Part shown: positions 57,556-64,000 of the stretch, one piece after another
Numbering within the stretch: position 1 is the first letter of the stretch
How the letters are laid out: each line of letters starts with the position of its first letter
The notes under the pieces: model-generated
What the model was told of the DNA's origin: nothing
Seen by the model: the letters and a program-made list of their open reading frames with translations, nothing else
Databases searched by the model: none
Made by a program: the position numbers and the translations under genes
Assembly (NCBI GenBank): GCA_036271315.1
Contig: DATBAV010000018.1
Location: 124,001 to 188,000 of the forward strand
DNA length: 64,000 bases
Origin: VRUE01 sp036271315
GTDB lineage: Bacteria; Actinomycetota; Thermoleophilia; Solirubrobacterales; 70-9
Direction of reading: 5' to 3'

Positions 57556-58026
57556 CTAGTTGTTGGTCAGGTGCAGCGTCAGCGTCGCACCCTGGCAGGC
57601 ATCCTGGTTGGTGCCCGTTTCGTTCATCGTCAGGGTCCCGGTGGCGGAAACGCTCTGGCCGTTGCCAGGGTTGACCACCTGGTTGACCGGAACTGCCGCC
57701 ATCGTGAAGTCCGGGTTTCCGCCGGTGATGGTGGTTTTGCATTCGGAGTGCGTGGCATCGGCTGAAATGCTCGCGAGGGTGACGGTGCCGACCCGCTGGA
57801 CGCCCGAGGAGGGGTTGTCCACCGTGAAGGAGACCGGCGATGAGGAGCCCGGGTAGAGGCTCGAGGAGATCGTGGCGTGCAGCGTCACCGTGGAGCTCGA
57901 GCCGACGGTGGCGGTGCCGGTGCCCGACCCGCTTGACGTGAAGTACGCAAACGCGACGCCGGCCACCGCGAGAGCGCAGGTGCAGCCGAGTGCGAAAAGC
58001 GCCCTCTTCTTGGTGATCCAGCGCAT
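57556..58026 (-). CDS. Exported AYFTSSGSG-type surface protein
   Basis: A 156-residue protein with a leader KRALFALGCTCALAVAGVAFAYFTSSGSG, the kind recognised by SipW-like peptidases in TasA/camelysin relatives. The mature part is beta-rich: SPVSFTVDNPSSGVQRVGTVTL, SECKTTI, NQDACQGATLTL with two Cys. First gene of the operon, and by size the best candidate for a repeating fibre subunit. No SipW peptidase is seen in the window. Confidence 0.78.
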   Translation of the reverse strand: MRWITKKRALFALGCTCALAVAGVAFAYFTSSGSGTGTATVGSSSTVTLHATISSSLYPGSSSPVSFTVDNPSSGVQRVGTVTLASISADATHSECKTTITGGNPDFTMAAVPVNQVVNPGNGQSVSATGTLTMNETGTNQDACQGATLTLHLTNN

Positions 58027-58190
58027 TCTTTCCCCCTAGTTGATTGATGGATGGGTGCGGAGCCATGACTCCGACGGGGGAACATCGACGAATGACGTAG
58101 ACGCCTTAACCCTGCAAGGGCAGAAAGTTTTTTTTGGTCTTGTCCACCTCGTATAACGCTGCTTTAAGCCTGCAAATCGCCGTATTTCGG
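58027..58190 (-). promoter_or_regulatory. Leader region of the surface operon
   Basis: A 164-base gap with an A-rich tract (complement of 58127-58136), a CCCT/AGGG hairpin around 58112 and GGAG/CTCC stem near 58060, upstream of the first surface gene; the ribosome site aggggggaaag is at its end. I cannot identify a known riboswitch. TTATAC near 58152 may be a -10 box. Confidence 0.35.
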
Positions 58191-58427
58191 CTAGCTATGG
58201 GCCAATTCGCGGTCGATGATCGCGCCCAAGGCGTCCGCGATTCCGTCGGCGGGGACGCTTGAAATTTGCGCTGCAGACGCCGCGCCGCGCACGTCTTCGG
58301 CCGCCCTCAAGGCGCGCCAGTGGGAGTCATAAGACTCGCCGGCGGTGGCGACGGTGCGGCCGTCGGCACCGAGCAGGCGCCAGCGCCACTTCCCAACCAG
58401 GTCTTCATATGCGTCGAATTGCGGCAT
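58191..58427 (-). CDS. YegP-like DUF1508 protein
   Basis: A 78-residue protein with the DUF1508 core: QFDAYEDLVGKWRWRLLGADGRTVATAGESYDS. Family members are small, soluble and of unknown function. Strong aaaggag site before the ATG. It lies upstream of the surface operon on the same strand and could be read into it. Confidence 0.82.
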   Translation of the reverse strand: MPQFDAYEDLVGKWRWRLLGADGRTVATAGESYDSHWRALRAAEDVRGAASAAQISSVPADGIADALGAIIDRELAHS

Positions 58428-58452
58428 CTCTTCTCCTTTGATCGAATGGGAA

Positions 58453-58468
58453 CGTATGTTCGCATACG
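58453..58468. promoter_or_regulatory. CGTATG/CATACG inverted repeat with TTCG loop
   Basis: Perfect 6-bp arms around TTCG in the 114-base gap between the divergent YegP and MFS genes. It could be a repressor operator for the exporter, or in RNA a small UUCG hairpin. No regulator gene is adjacent. Confidence 0.45.
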
Positions 58469-58541
58469 GCCCGGCGGCAAAACGAGTTCGATAGCGTGCC
58501 GCTTACCCGGCGTAAGTGCCTCGCCCCGAGCAGGAGATTTC

Positions 58542-59987
58542 ATGACCTCGTCCACCCAGGACCGGACGCATCCCAATCTGACCCTGGCAGTCCTCGCCCT
58601 CGGCGGGATGGCCTACGCGCTGCTCAGCTCGGCCGTCGTGCCGGCGCTGCCGACGATGCAGCACGACCTCGGCACCAGCGAGACCGGGATCACCTGGCTG
58701 CTCACCGGCTACCTGCTGGCGGCCTCGGTCGCGACCTCGATCCTCGGCCGCCTCGGCGACATGTACGGCAAGGAGCGGTTGCTGCTCTTGACCCTGGTCA
58801 TCCTCGCCGCCGGCACCCTGCTGGCGGCCGTCTCCACCTCGCTGCCGGTGCTGATCGCGGCCCGTTTCATCCAGGGCGCCGGCGGCGGCATCTTCCCGCT
58901 CGCCTACGGCATCGTCCGCGACGAGTTCCCGGCTGAGAAGGTCGCCGGCGGCATCGGCATGCTCTCGGCGATCCTCGGCATCGGCGGCGGCCTCGGCATC
59001 GTCCTCTCGGGCGTGATCGTCGAGCACCTCAACTACCACTGGCTCTTCTGGATCCCCCTGGTCGCTGTCGTGCTCGCCGCCGTCGCCACCTGGCGCTTCG
59101 TGCCGGAATCGCCGGTGCGCACGCCGGGCAAGATCAACTGGCTGGCCGCCGGGCTGATGACGGTCGGGCTCTCGGCGGTGCTGCTGGCGATCAGCCAGAC
59201 GACGACCTGGGGCTGGGTCTCGGGCAAGACGCTCGGCCTCCTCCTCTTCGGGGCGCTGGTGACGGCGACCTGGATCGCGGTCGAGGTGCGCAGCCGCGAA
59301 CCGCTGATCGACATGACGATGATGCGGGTGCGCGGCGTCTGGACCACCAACGCGGCCGCCTTCCTGCTCGGCGCCGGCCTCTACGCCTCCTTCATCGTCT
59401 TCCCCCAGTTCGCCCAGCTGCCGACGAGCACCGGCTTCGGCTTCGGCGCCTCGGTCGTGGTCTCCGGCCTGTACCTGCTGCCGGCGACGATCGGGATGAC
59501 GATCCTCGGCCTGCGCGCCGGCCCGATCGCGGCCCGCTTCGGCTCGCGCAACGCGCTGCTAGCCGGAACGGTCTTCGCCACCGCCTCTTTCATCATGCTC
59601 GCCGTCGCCCACGAGCACCCCTACGAGCTGTTGATCGCCGCGGCCCTGCTCGGCATCGGCATCGGCCTCTCCTTCGCCGCCCTCGGCAACCTGATCGTGC
59701 AGGCGGTCTCGCCGGAGCAGACCGGCGTCGCCAGCGGCATGAACAACGTGATGCGGACCCTTGGCGGCGCCCTTGGGGGCCAGCTCTCCGCCACCTTCAT
59801 CGCCGACCACATGGTCAAGAACCTGCCCGCGGTCACCGGCTTCACCGAGACCTTCCTGATGGCGACTGGCTTCCTCCTGCTCTGCTTCGGCGCCGGCCTG
59901 CTGGTGCCGCGCACGCTGGGCTCGCCGGCCGGTGGGCCCGGGCGCGGCGGGGAGCCGGCGCTGGCTCCCGAGGCCGCCAGCGCTTAA
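58542..59987 (+). CDS. MFS exporter, DHA2-like (481 residues)
   Basis: A major-facilitator protein with about 14 helices: VVPALPTMQHDLGTSETGITWLLTGYLLAASVAT, motif A GRLGDMYGKERLL, GFRFIQGAGGG-like ARFIQGAGGGIFPL, and SGVIVEHLNYHWLFWIPL. Drug or metabolite export by proton antiport is expected. ATG at 58542 follows caggagattt; the longer frame upstream crosses the divergent gene. The MMPL gene starts 38 bases later. Confidence 0.92.
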   Translation: MTSSTQDRTHPNLTLAVLALGGMAYALLSSAVVPALPTMQHDLGTSETGITWLLTGYLLAASVATSILGRLGDMYGKERLLLLTLVILAAGTLLAAVSTSLPVLIAARFIQGAGGGIFPLAYGIVRDEFPAEKVAGGIGMLSAILGIGGGLGIVLSGVIVEHLNYHWLFWIPLVAVVLAAVATWRFVPESPVRTPGKINWLAAGLMTVGLSAVLLAISQTTTWGWVSGKTLGLLLFGALVTATWIAVEVRSREPLIDMTMMRVRGVWTTNAAAFLLGAGLYASFIVFPQFAQLPTSTGFGFGASVVVSGLYLLPATIGMTILGLRAGPIAARFGSRNALLAGTVFATASFIMLAVAHEHPYELLIAAALLGIGIGLSFAALGNLIVQAVSPEQTGVASGMNNVMRTLGGALGGQLSATFIADHMVKNLPAVTGFTETFLMATGFLLLCFGAGLLVPRTLGSPAGGPGRGGEPALAPEAASA

Positions 59988-60025
59988 CGCCACTGCCGCC
60001 GGGAGGCGCACGTACTCTCCCGCCA

Positions 60026-62161
60026 GTGATCGAGCGCCTCGTCTCCGCAGTCACCGGCCCGCGCGGCCGCTGGCTGACCGTTGCGGTCTGGATCGCGCTT
60101 GGGATCGCCGGCTTCGTTGCTCGCACGCACATCAATGACGTGACCGCGGCCGGGCAGAACAGCTATCTGCCCGCGCACGCCGAGTCGACCCAGGTCGTCG
60201 ACCTGATGCAGCGCGACTTCAAGGGTGGCAACGACGTGCCGGTGCTGGTCGTCTTCGAGCGCAACGGCGGCCTCAGCGCCGCCGACCTGGGCACGATCGG
60301 CAAGCTCGGCGAAGGGCTGGAACGGCTCGGCCTCTCCGGCGCGACGCCGGTCTTCGCGCCCTTCTCCAAGCAGGCGAGACAACCGCTGGGCGAGCTGACG
60401 AGAGTCGCGCGCGGGGTGGGGCCGATCTCGCGCGACGGCGAAGCCGCGCTGGTGGCGCTGGCGATCGACAGCGAAGACCGCGGTGCCGTGGTCCACGGCG
60501 TCGAGAAGATCCGCGCCTACCTCGCCGCTCACGCTCATCCGGGGCTGCACTCATATGTAACGGGACCCGGAGGTGTGGCCGCCGACCTCGAGCAGGTCGC
60601 CGAAGACGCCGGGCAGACGCTGCTGATTGCGACCCTAAGCCTCGTCCTGCTGCTGCTCTTGCTCGTCTACCGAGCGCCACTGCTGGCGCTGATGCCGCTG
60701 CTGGTCGTCGGCATCGCCTACCTGATCGCGATCGGGCTGACCTACCTGTTGATCGAGTCCGGCGCGATCGTCGTCAACACCGAGGGGACCTTCCTCTTGC
60801 TGGTGCTGATCTTCGGGGCCGGCACCGACTACTCGCTGCTGTTGATCCACCGCTATCGGGAGGAGCTCGCCGGCGGCGGCGAGCCGCTGACGGCGCTGCG
60901 GGCGGCGCTGGCCGAGAGCGTGCGGCCGATCGCCGCCTCGGCGGCGACGGTGATCGCGGCGATGCTGGTGCTGCTGCTCGCCGACCTCGAGTCGACTCAC
61001 TGGCTCGGCCCGGTCTTGGCGATCGGGATCGCGACGATGCTCTGCGCCGGGCTCACCCTGCTGCCGGCCCTGCTCGCGATCCTCGGGCCCCGCGCCTTCT
61101 GGCCGGGGCGCGGTTCGGAGTCCAGCGAGAAGCGCCGCCTCTGGGCCGGCGTTGCTGGCCTGGTCCGCCGCCGGCCGCGGACGATCGTCGCCGCTGTCTT
61201 CGCCATCCTCGTCGTCCTTGCCCTCGGCAACCTGATCCAGCACGGCACGATCGGCTTCGGCGAAGGCGAAACGCGCTCGACCGAATCGAGCCGCGGCAAC
61301 GAAGTCCTCGACGAACACTTCCCACCCGGCATCGGCTCGCCGCTGACCGCGGTGCTGGGGATCGGCGAAGTCCGGGCGGCCCTGCACGGGCTCGAGCGGC
61401 TCGACTCGGTCAAGCTCGCCGTGCCGGTGCCGCCCTCCTCGGTCTCCGACGTGGCGGCGCTGGCGATCGTCCTGCGCGGCAACCCCTACTCGGGCGAGGC
61501 GGCCGACCTGGTCAAGGGGGTTCGCGAACGGCTGGCGGAGGTCGCGCCGGGTGCCCTCGTCGGCGGCATCCCGGCCGAGAACTACGACGTCGAGCAGACC
61601 AACGCCCGCGACACCAAGCTGATCGTGCCGGTGGTGCTGGCCGTGGTCGGCCTGATCCTGATCATGGTCCTGCGCGCGCTCGCCGCCCCCGGCTACCTGA
61701 TCGTCACCGTCGTCGCCTCCTTCGCGGCGACGCTGGGCCTCGTCACCTTCGCCTTCACCCAGCTCTTCGGCTCGGGCGGGATCAGTTTCGACCTGGTGCT
61801 GCTGGCCTTCATCTTCCTGGTCGCGCTGGGGGTCGACTACAACATCTTCCTGATGACCCGCGCCCGCGAGGAGGCGGTCGCCCACGGCACTCGGGAGGGG
61901 ATGCTGCTCGCGCTCGAGGACACCGGCGCGGTGATCACCGGGGCCGGCCTGATCCTCGCCGGAACCTTCGCCACCCTCACCCTGCTGCCGCTCGAACAGC
62001 TGGTCCAGATCGGCGCCACGGTGGCGATCGGCGTCCTGCTTGACACCTTCATCGTCCGCTCGCTGCTGATCCCGGCGATCACCTACCTCTGCGGCGAGCG
62101 TGCCTGGTGGCCGGGCTCGGTGGGACGGGCACCGGGTTCGGGTGGCGCGGGCGACGGGTAG
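60026..62161 (+). CDS. MMPL-family transporter
   Basis: A 711-residue RND-superfamily protein with 12 membrane helices in two halves. Conserved Gly-x-Asp-Tyr pairs lie in the fourth helix of each half (GAGTDYSLLLIHRYREE and ALGVDYNIFLMTRAREE), the proton-relay sites of MmpL lipid exporters. GTG start. Follows the MFS gene on the same strand. The beta-lactamase-like gene starts 14 bases after the stop. Substrate unknown; lipid or envelope component is usual. Confidence 0.92.
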   Translation: MIERLVSAVTGPRGRWLTVAVWIALGIAGFVARTHINDVTAAGQNSYLPAHAESTQVVDLMQRDFKGGNDVPVLVVFERNGGLSAADLGTIGKLGEGLERLGLSGATPVFAPFSKQARQPLGELTRVARGVGPISRDGEAALVALAIDSEDRGAVVHGVEKIRAYLAAHAHPGLHSYVTGPGGVAADLEQVAEDAGQTLLIATLSLVLLLLLLVYRAPLLALMPLLVVGIAYLIAIGLTYLLIESGAIVVNTEGTFLLLVLIFGAGTDYSLLLIHRYREELAGGGEPLTALRAALAESVRPIAASAATVIAAMLVLLLADLESTHWLGPVLAIGIATMLCAGLTLLPALLAILGPRAFWPGRGSESSEKRRLWAGVAGLVRRRPRTIVAAVFAILVVLALGNLIQHGTIGFGEGETRSTESSRGNEVLDEHFPPGIGSPLTAVLGIGEVRAALHGLERLDSVKLAVPVPPSSVSDVAALAIVLRGNPYSGEAADLVKGVRERLAEVAPGALVGGIPAENYDVEQTNARDTKLIVPVVLAVVGLILIMVLRALAAPGYLIVTVVASFAATLGLVTFAFTQLFGSGGISFDLVLLAFIFLVALGVDYNIFLMTRAREEAVAHGTREGMLLALEDTGAVITGAGLILAGTFATLTLLPLEQLVQIGATVAIGVLLDTFIVRSLLIPAITYLCGERAWWPGSVGRAPGSGGAGDG

Positions 62162-62175
62162 CCATCCGCAGCGAG

Positions 62176-62940
62176 ATGTCCAGAGCCTGGTTTCTCATCC
62201 CCGCGATCGCCTGCCTGCTCTTTGTTTCGGGCGCGGCCCAGGCCCGGCGTACAGGTGCGTCCTGGCACCCCGACATCGCGGCGGCGCGGCGCTACGCCCG
62301 GCGCCGCGCGGGCGTGGTCGCGTTCGCGGTCGACGAAGGGGGAAAGCTGCGCGGGATGGGGATGCGCAGCACGGCGCCGGCGGCGAGCGTCTTCAAGGTG
62401 ATGCTGCTCGTCGCCTACCTGCGCATGCGCCACGACCGCCCGCTCTCAGACAGCGACCGCGAGCTGCTCGGCCCGATGATCCGCCGCTCCGACAGCGTCG
62501 CCGCGACCACCGTGCGCGACATCGTCGGCCTGCCGCGCATCGAGCGCCTGGCGCGCCGCGCCCACATGCGCGACTTCCGCTACTCGCCGGTCTGGGGCCT
62601 CTCGCGGACCAGTCCCCGCGACCAGGCCCGGCTCATGTACCGGCTGCGCTCCTACATCCCCGGGCGCCACCGTCGCTACGCCTTCTACCTGCTCTCTGAT
62701 GTGGTGCATTCGCAGCGCTGGGGGGTGGGGCGTGTGAAAACCAAGGGTTGGCGCCTCTACTTCAAGGGCGGCTGGGGCAGCGGCTCGGGCCGGGTCGACC
62801 ACCAGGTCGCCCTGCTCAGGCGCGGCGGCCGCAGGCTCGCGATCGCCGTCTTCACCCAGTTCGATCCCGACCACGCCTACGGCAAGCGCACGCTTCACGG
62901 CGTCTTCGCCAGGCTCTTGGCAGGGCTTCCCGCCAGTTAG
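62176..62940 (+). CDS. Class A beta-lactamase-like serine hydrolase, exported
   Basis: A 254-residue protein with a leader (AWFLIPAIACLLFVSGAAQA). Ser-x2-Lys is ASVFK (Ser71, Lys74), the second motif reads SDS (105-107) where SDN is usual, and the third is KGG in YFKGGWGSGSG. The Glu166 loop is not obvious, so hydrolysis of beta-lactams is doubtful; many such proteins are peptidases or have unknown roles. ATG 62176 gives a proper leader; the longer frame starts inside the MMPL end. Confidence 0.82.
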   Translation: MSRAWFLIPAIACLLFVSGAAQARRTGASWHPDIAAARRYARRRAGVVAFAVDEGGKLRGMGMRSTAPAASVFKVMLLVAYLRMRHDRPLSDSDRELLGPMIRRSDSVAATTVRDIVGLPRIERLARRAHMRDFRYSPVWGLSRTSPRDQARLMYRLRSYIPGRHRRYAFYLLSDVVHSQRWGVGRVKTKGWRLYFKGGWGSGSGRVDHQVALLRRGGRRLAIAVFTQFDPDHAYGKRTLHGVFARLLAGLPAS

Positions 62941-62943
62941 GTT

Positions 62944-62960
62944 GTAGACTACTTATCTAC
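62944..62960. promoter_or_regulatory. GTAGA/TCTAC inverted repeat before the antitoxin ATG
   Basis: Arms GTAGA (62944-62948) and TCTAC (62956-62960) end right at the antitoxin ATG. Toxin-antitoxin promoters are usually autoregulated at such dyads. There is no ribosome site, so the message may be leaderless. Confidence 0.45.
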
Positions 62961-63218
62961 ATGGCAGTCAACGACACCACCACGATTCGTGTGTCGGCTC
63001 GGACTCGGGACCGGCTGAAGGTGTTGGCGGCGCGGCGTGGAGAGCCGGCAGGCGAGGTGGTGGCAAAGCTTGTCAACGCCGCCGACGAGGAGGCGCTGCT
63101 GGCTGAGATCGCGACTGGGTTCGAGAAGCTTGCCCAGGATCCCGCCGCTCTAGCGACCTACCGGGCGGAGACTGCCGAGATCGAGTCCGCCTTTGATGCA
63201 TCGACGCCCGAGTGGTAG
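62961..63218 (+). CDS. Ribbon-helix-helix/MazE-like antitoxin
   Basis: An 85-residue protein: TTTIRVSARTRDRLKVLAARRGEPAGEVVAKLVN is a ribbon-helix-helix DNA-binding part; the acidic helical tail (ADEEALLAEIATGFEKLAQDP) would bind the toxin. It overlaps the toxin gene by seven bases. Start ATG without a ribosome site, preceded by an inverted repeat. Confidence 0.85.
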   Translation: MAVNDTTTIRVSARTRDRLKVLAARRGEPAGEVVAKLVNAADEEALLAEIATGFEKLAQDPAALATYRAETAEIESAFDASTPEW

Positions 63219-63556
63219 GGCCCCCGCCCCAGCAGGGCGATGTGTACTGGGCGGACCCCGATCCCACCCGAGGAAGAGAGCAGGCCAAGCCGCGCCCTTT
63301 TGCGATCGTCTCGGTCGACCAGTTGAACCAGGCGAGCCTCGGTCTCTCGCTTGCTGTCCCACTTACCCGAACGGACTTCGGCAGCGCTCTCCATTTGCCG
63401 ATTCGTTCTCCAGAGGGAGGCTTGAGGGAGAACGGCTTTGCCATGCCCGAGCAGATACGAGCGATCTCCCACGAGCGACTCAGCCGCCGGCTCGGGAACC
63501 TGCGTCCGGCGACTCTGGATGAGCTGCTAAAACGCTGCCGCGTGCTCCTGCGCTAG
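63212..63556 (+). CDS. MazF/PemK-like endoribonuclease toxin
   Basis: A 114-residue toxin of the MazF/PemK fold: QQGDVYWADPDPTRGREQAKPRPFAIVS matches the family opening (GDxYW-D-DP-xG-E-xxxRP), followed by GLSLAVPLTRTD and AMPEQIRAISHERL. Cleaves mRNA at short sites when free. GTG start inside the antitoxin end. Its 3' end overlaps the end of the DUF998-like gene by 77 bases. Confidence 0.9.
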   Translation: MVGPPPQQGDVYWADPDPTRGREQAKPRPFAIVSVDQLNQASLGLSLAVPLTRTDFGSALHLPIRSPEGGLRENGFAMPEQIRAISHERLSRRLGNLRPATLDELLKRCRVLLR

Positions 63557-64000
63557 TCGGTCCACCGGCACGGTGAACGACGAGCAGCCCGACCGTCAGG
63601 GCGAGGATCCAAAAGCCCGCGGCCGATAGGGCGAAGCGCTGGGCCAGGCCGTAGTCGCCGCCGGGTTCGTTGCCGGCGACGAGGAAGAGGCCGCCGACGA
63701 TCAGCACGCCGAGCAGGCCGCCGATCAGGGCGAAGAGGTCGAAGCGGCCCCAGCGCTCGTCGCCGTGAAAGCGCCAGGCCATCGCGAAGACCGAGAGCAG
63801 CAGCGCGACCGCGCCGTAGAAGTAGTCGATGCCGTGGGCGTAGTGCTGCCAGGAGAGTTCGCCCGCCATCTCCCGCGCCCGGCAGGTGGCGTCGATGGTC
63901 CAGCGGCAGTCGGCCGGGAAGGGGAAGCCGTCGAGGATCTGGGCCAGCCCGGTGAAGGCGATCAGGCCCGGGCCGAGCCAGCCGCGCCAGCTGCGCTTGG
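63480..64000 (-). CDS. DUF998-like membrane protein, 5' end outside window
   Basis: The minus-strand frame stays open from 63480 to the window end: WLGPGLIAFTGLAQILDGFPF, DCRWTIDATCRARE, LSWQHYAHGIDYFYGAVALLL, then further hydrophobic helices (FALIGGLLGVLIVGGLFLVAG, ALSAAGFWILALTVGLLVVH). The Cys/Asp/His pattern before the helices fits the DUF998 family. An internal ATG at 63869 is not the start. The last 25 residues overlap mazF and are probably not conserved. Confidence 0.75.
   Translation of the reverse strand, partial: KRSWRGWLGPGLIAFTGLAQILDGFPFPADCRWTIDATCRAREMAGELSWQHYAHGIDYFYGAVALLLSVFAMAWRFHGDERWGRFDLFALIGGLLGVLIVGGLFLVAGNEPGGDYGLAQRFALSAAGFWILALTVGLLVVHRAGGPTSAGARGSVLAAHPESPDAGSRAGG

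Noticed and set aside
58105..58140. Rho-independent terminator (CCCTGCAAGGG then a T-run, plus strand)
   Set aside because: The stem is only 4 bp and about 7 bases separate it from the T-run; no plus-strand gene ends there.
62176..62940. Antibiotic-resistance beta-lactamase
   Set aside because: Motif two is SDS rather than SDN and no clear omega-loop Glu is visible; named only as beta-lactamase-like hydrolase.

Overview
The window is a GC-rich, densely packed chromosomal stretch of about 64 kb with short intergenic gaps; none longer than 300 bases lacks a gene. GC-rich codon use, lipoprotein and secreted proteins with long hydrophobic leaders, and exoproteins built from Ig-like repeats carrying a YQWQRC core point to an actinobacterium, most likely class Thermoleophilia (Solirubrobacterales). 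This placement is inference from gene style; there is no rRNA here. I see no rRNA, tRNA, transposase, integrase or CRISPR array.

Layout. 1-2485: end of lon, HxlR and PadR regulators, and an encapsulin operon with a ferritin-like cargo. 2486-6141: a secreted protein, a PucR-type regulator, a Phd/PIN toxin-antitoxin pair, and an unusual acylphosphatase-LigD phosphoesterase fusion. 6157-14687: an uptake and oxidation island. It has an aldo/keto reductase-like protein and two tandem substrate-binding lipoproteins on the plus strand, facing a minus-strand operon of GntR regulator, LivH, a fused LivM-LivG, LivF and a Rieske oxygenase. 14807-26818: single metabolic genes around a three-gene exported cluster (SUMF1-like protein, seven-bladed propeller, sulfatase), then glutamate decarboxylase, a zinc alcohol dehydrogenase and a cupin. 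26961-31687: small stress or envelope proteins (Lys-rich protein, CsbD), a PhoD-like phosphatase and topoisomerase IB. 31555-33341: a TetR/DCC pair divergent from a DUF2867 gene, with two near-identical palindromic operators between them. 33338-36776: tatC, tatA, a ferritin-like protein with a Tat-like leader, and a cNMP-binding flavoprotein. 36828-42075: a Baeyer-Villiger monooxygenase, a MarR/MFS pair, YihY and DUF2277.

42149-53791 is the most unusual region. A 3,520-residue exported protein carries six NHL repeats, two LamG domains, 22 Ig-like repeats, a TolB-like propeller and a C-terminal amidase-like domain with Cys and His in place. It is followed without a gap by two small membrane-anchored proteins that look related to each other. 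The whole block lies between two same-orientation repeats of about 60 bp (90% identical), which are the 3' end of the neighbouring surface-protein gene and a stranded remnant of a similar gene end. I propose this as an accessory cassette, possibly an effector with two protective partners or a self-processing wall hydrolase; the function is not shown by sequence alone.

53811-58427: an operon of three exported surface proteins with AYFT-type leaders, plus a YegP-like protein upstream. 58542-64000: MFS and MMPL exporters, a class A beta-lactamase-like hydrolase, a MazE/MazF-type pair and a DUF998-like membrane protein cut by the window end.
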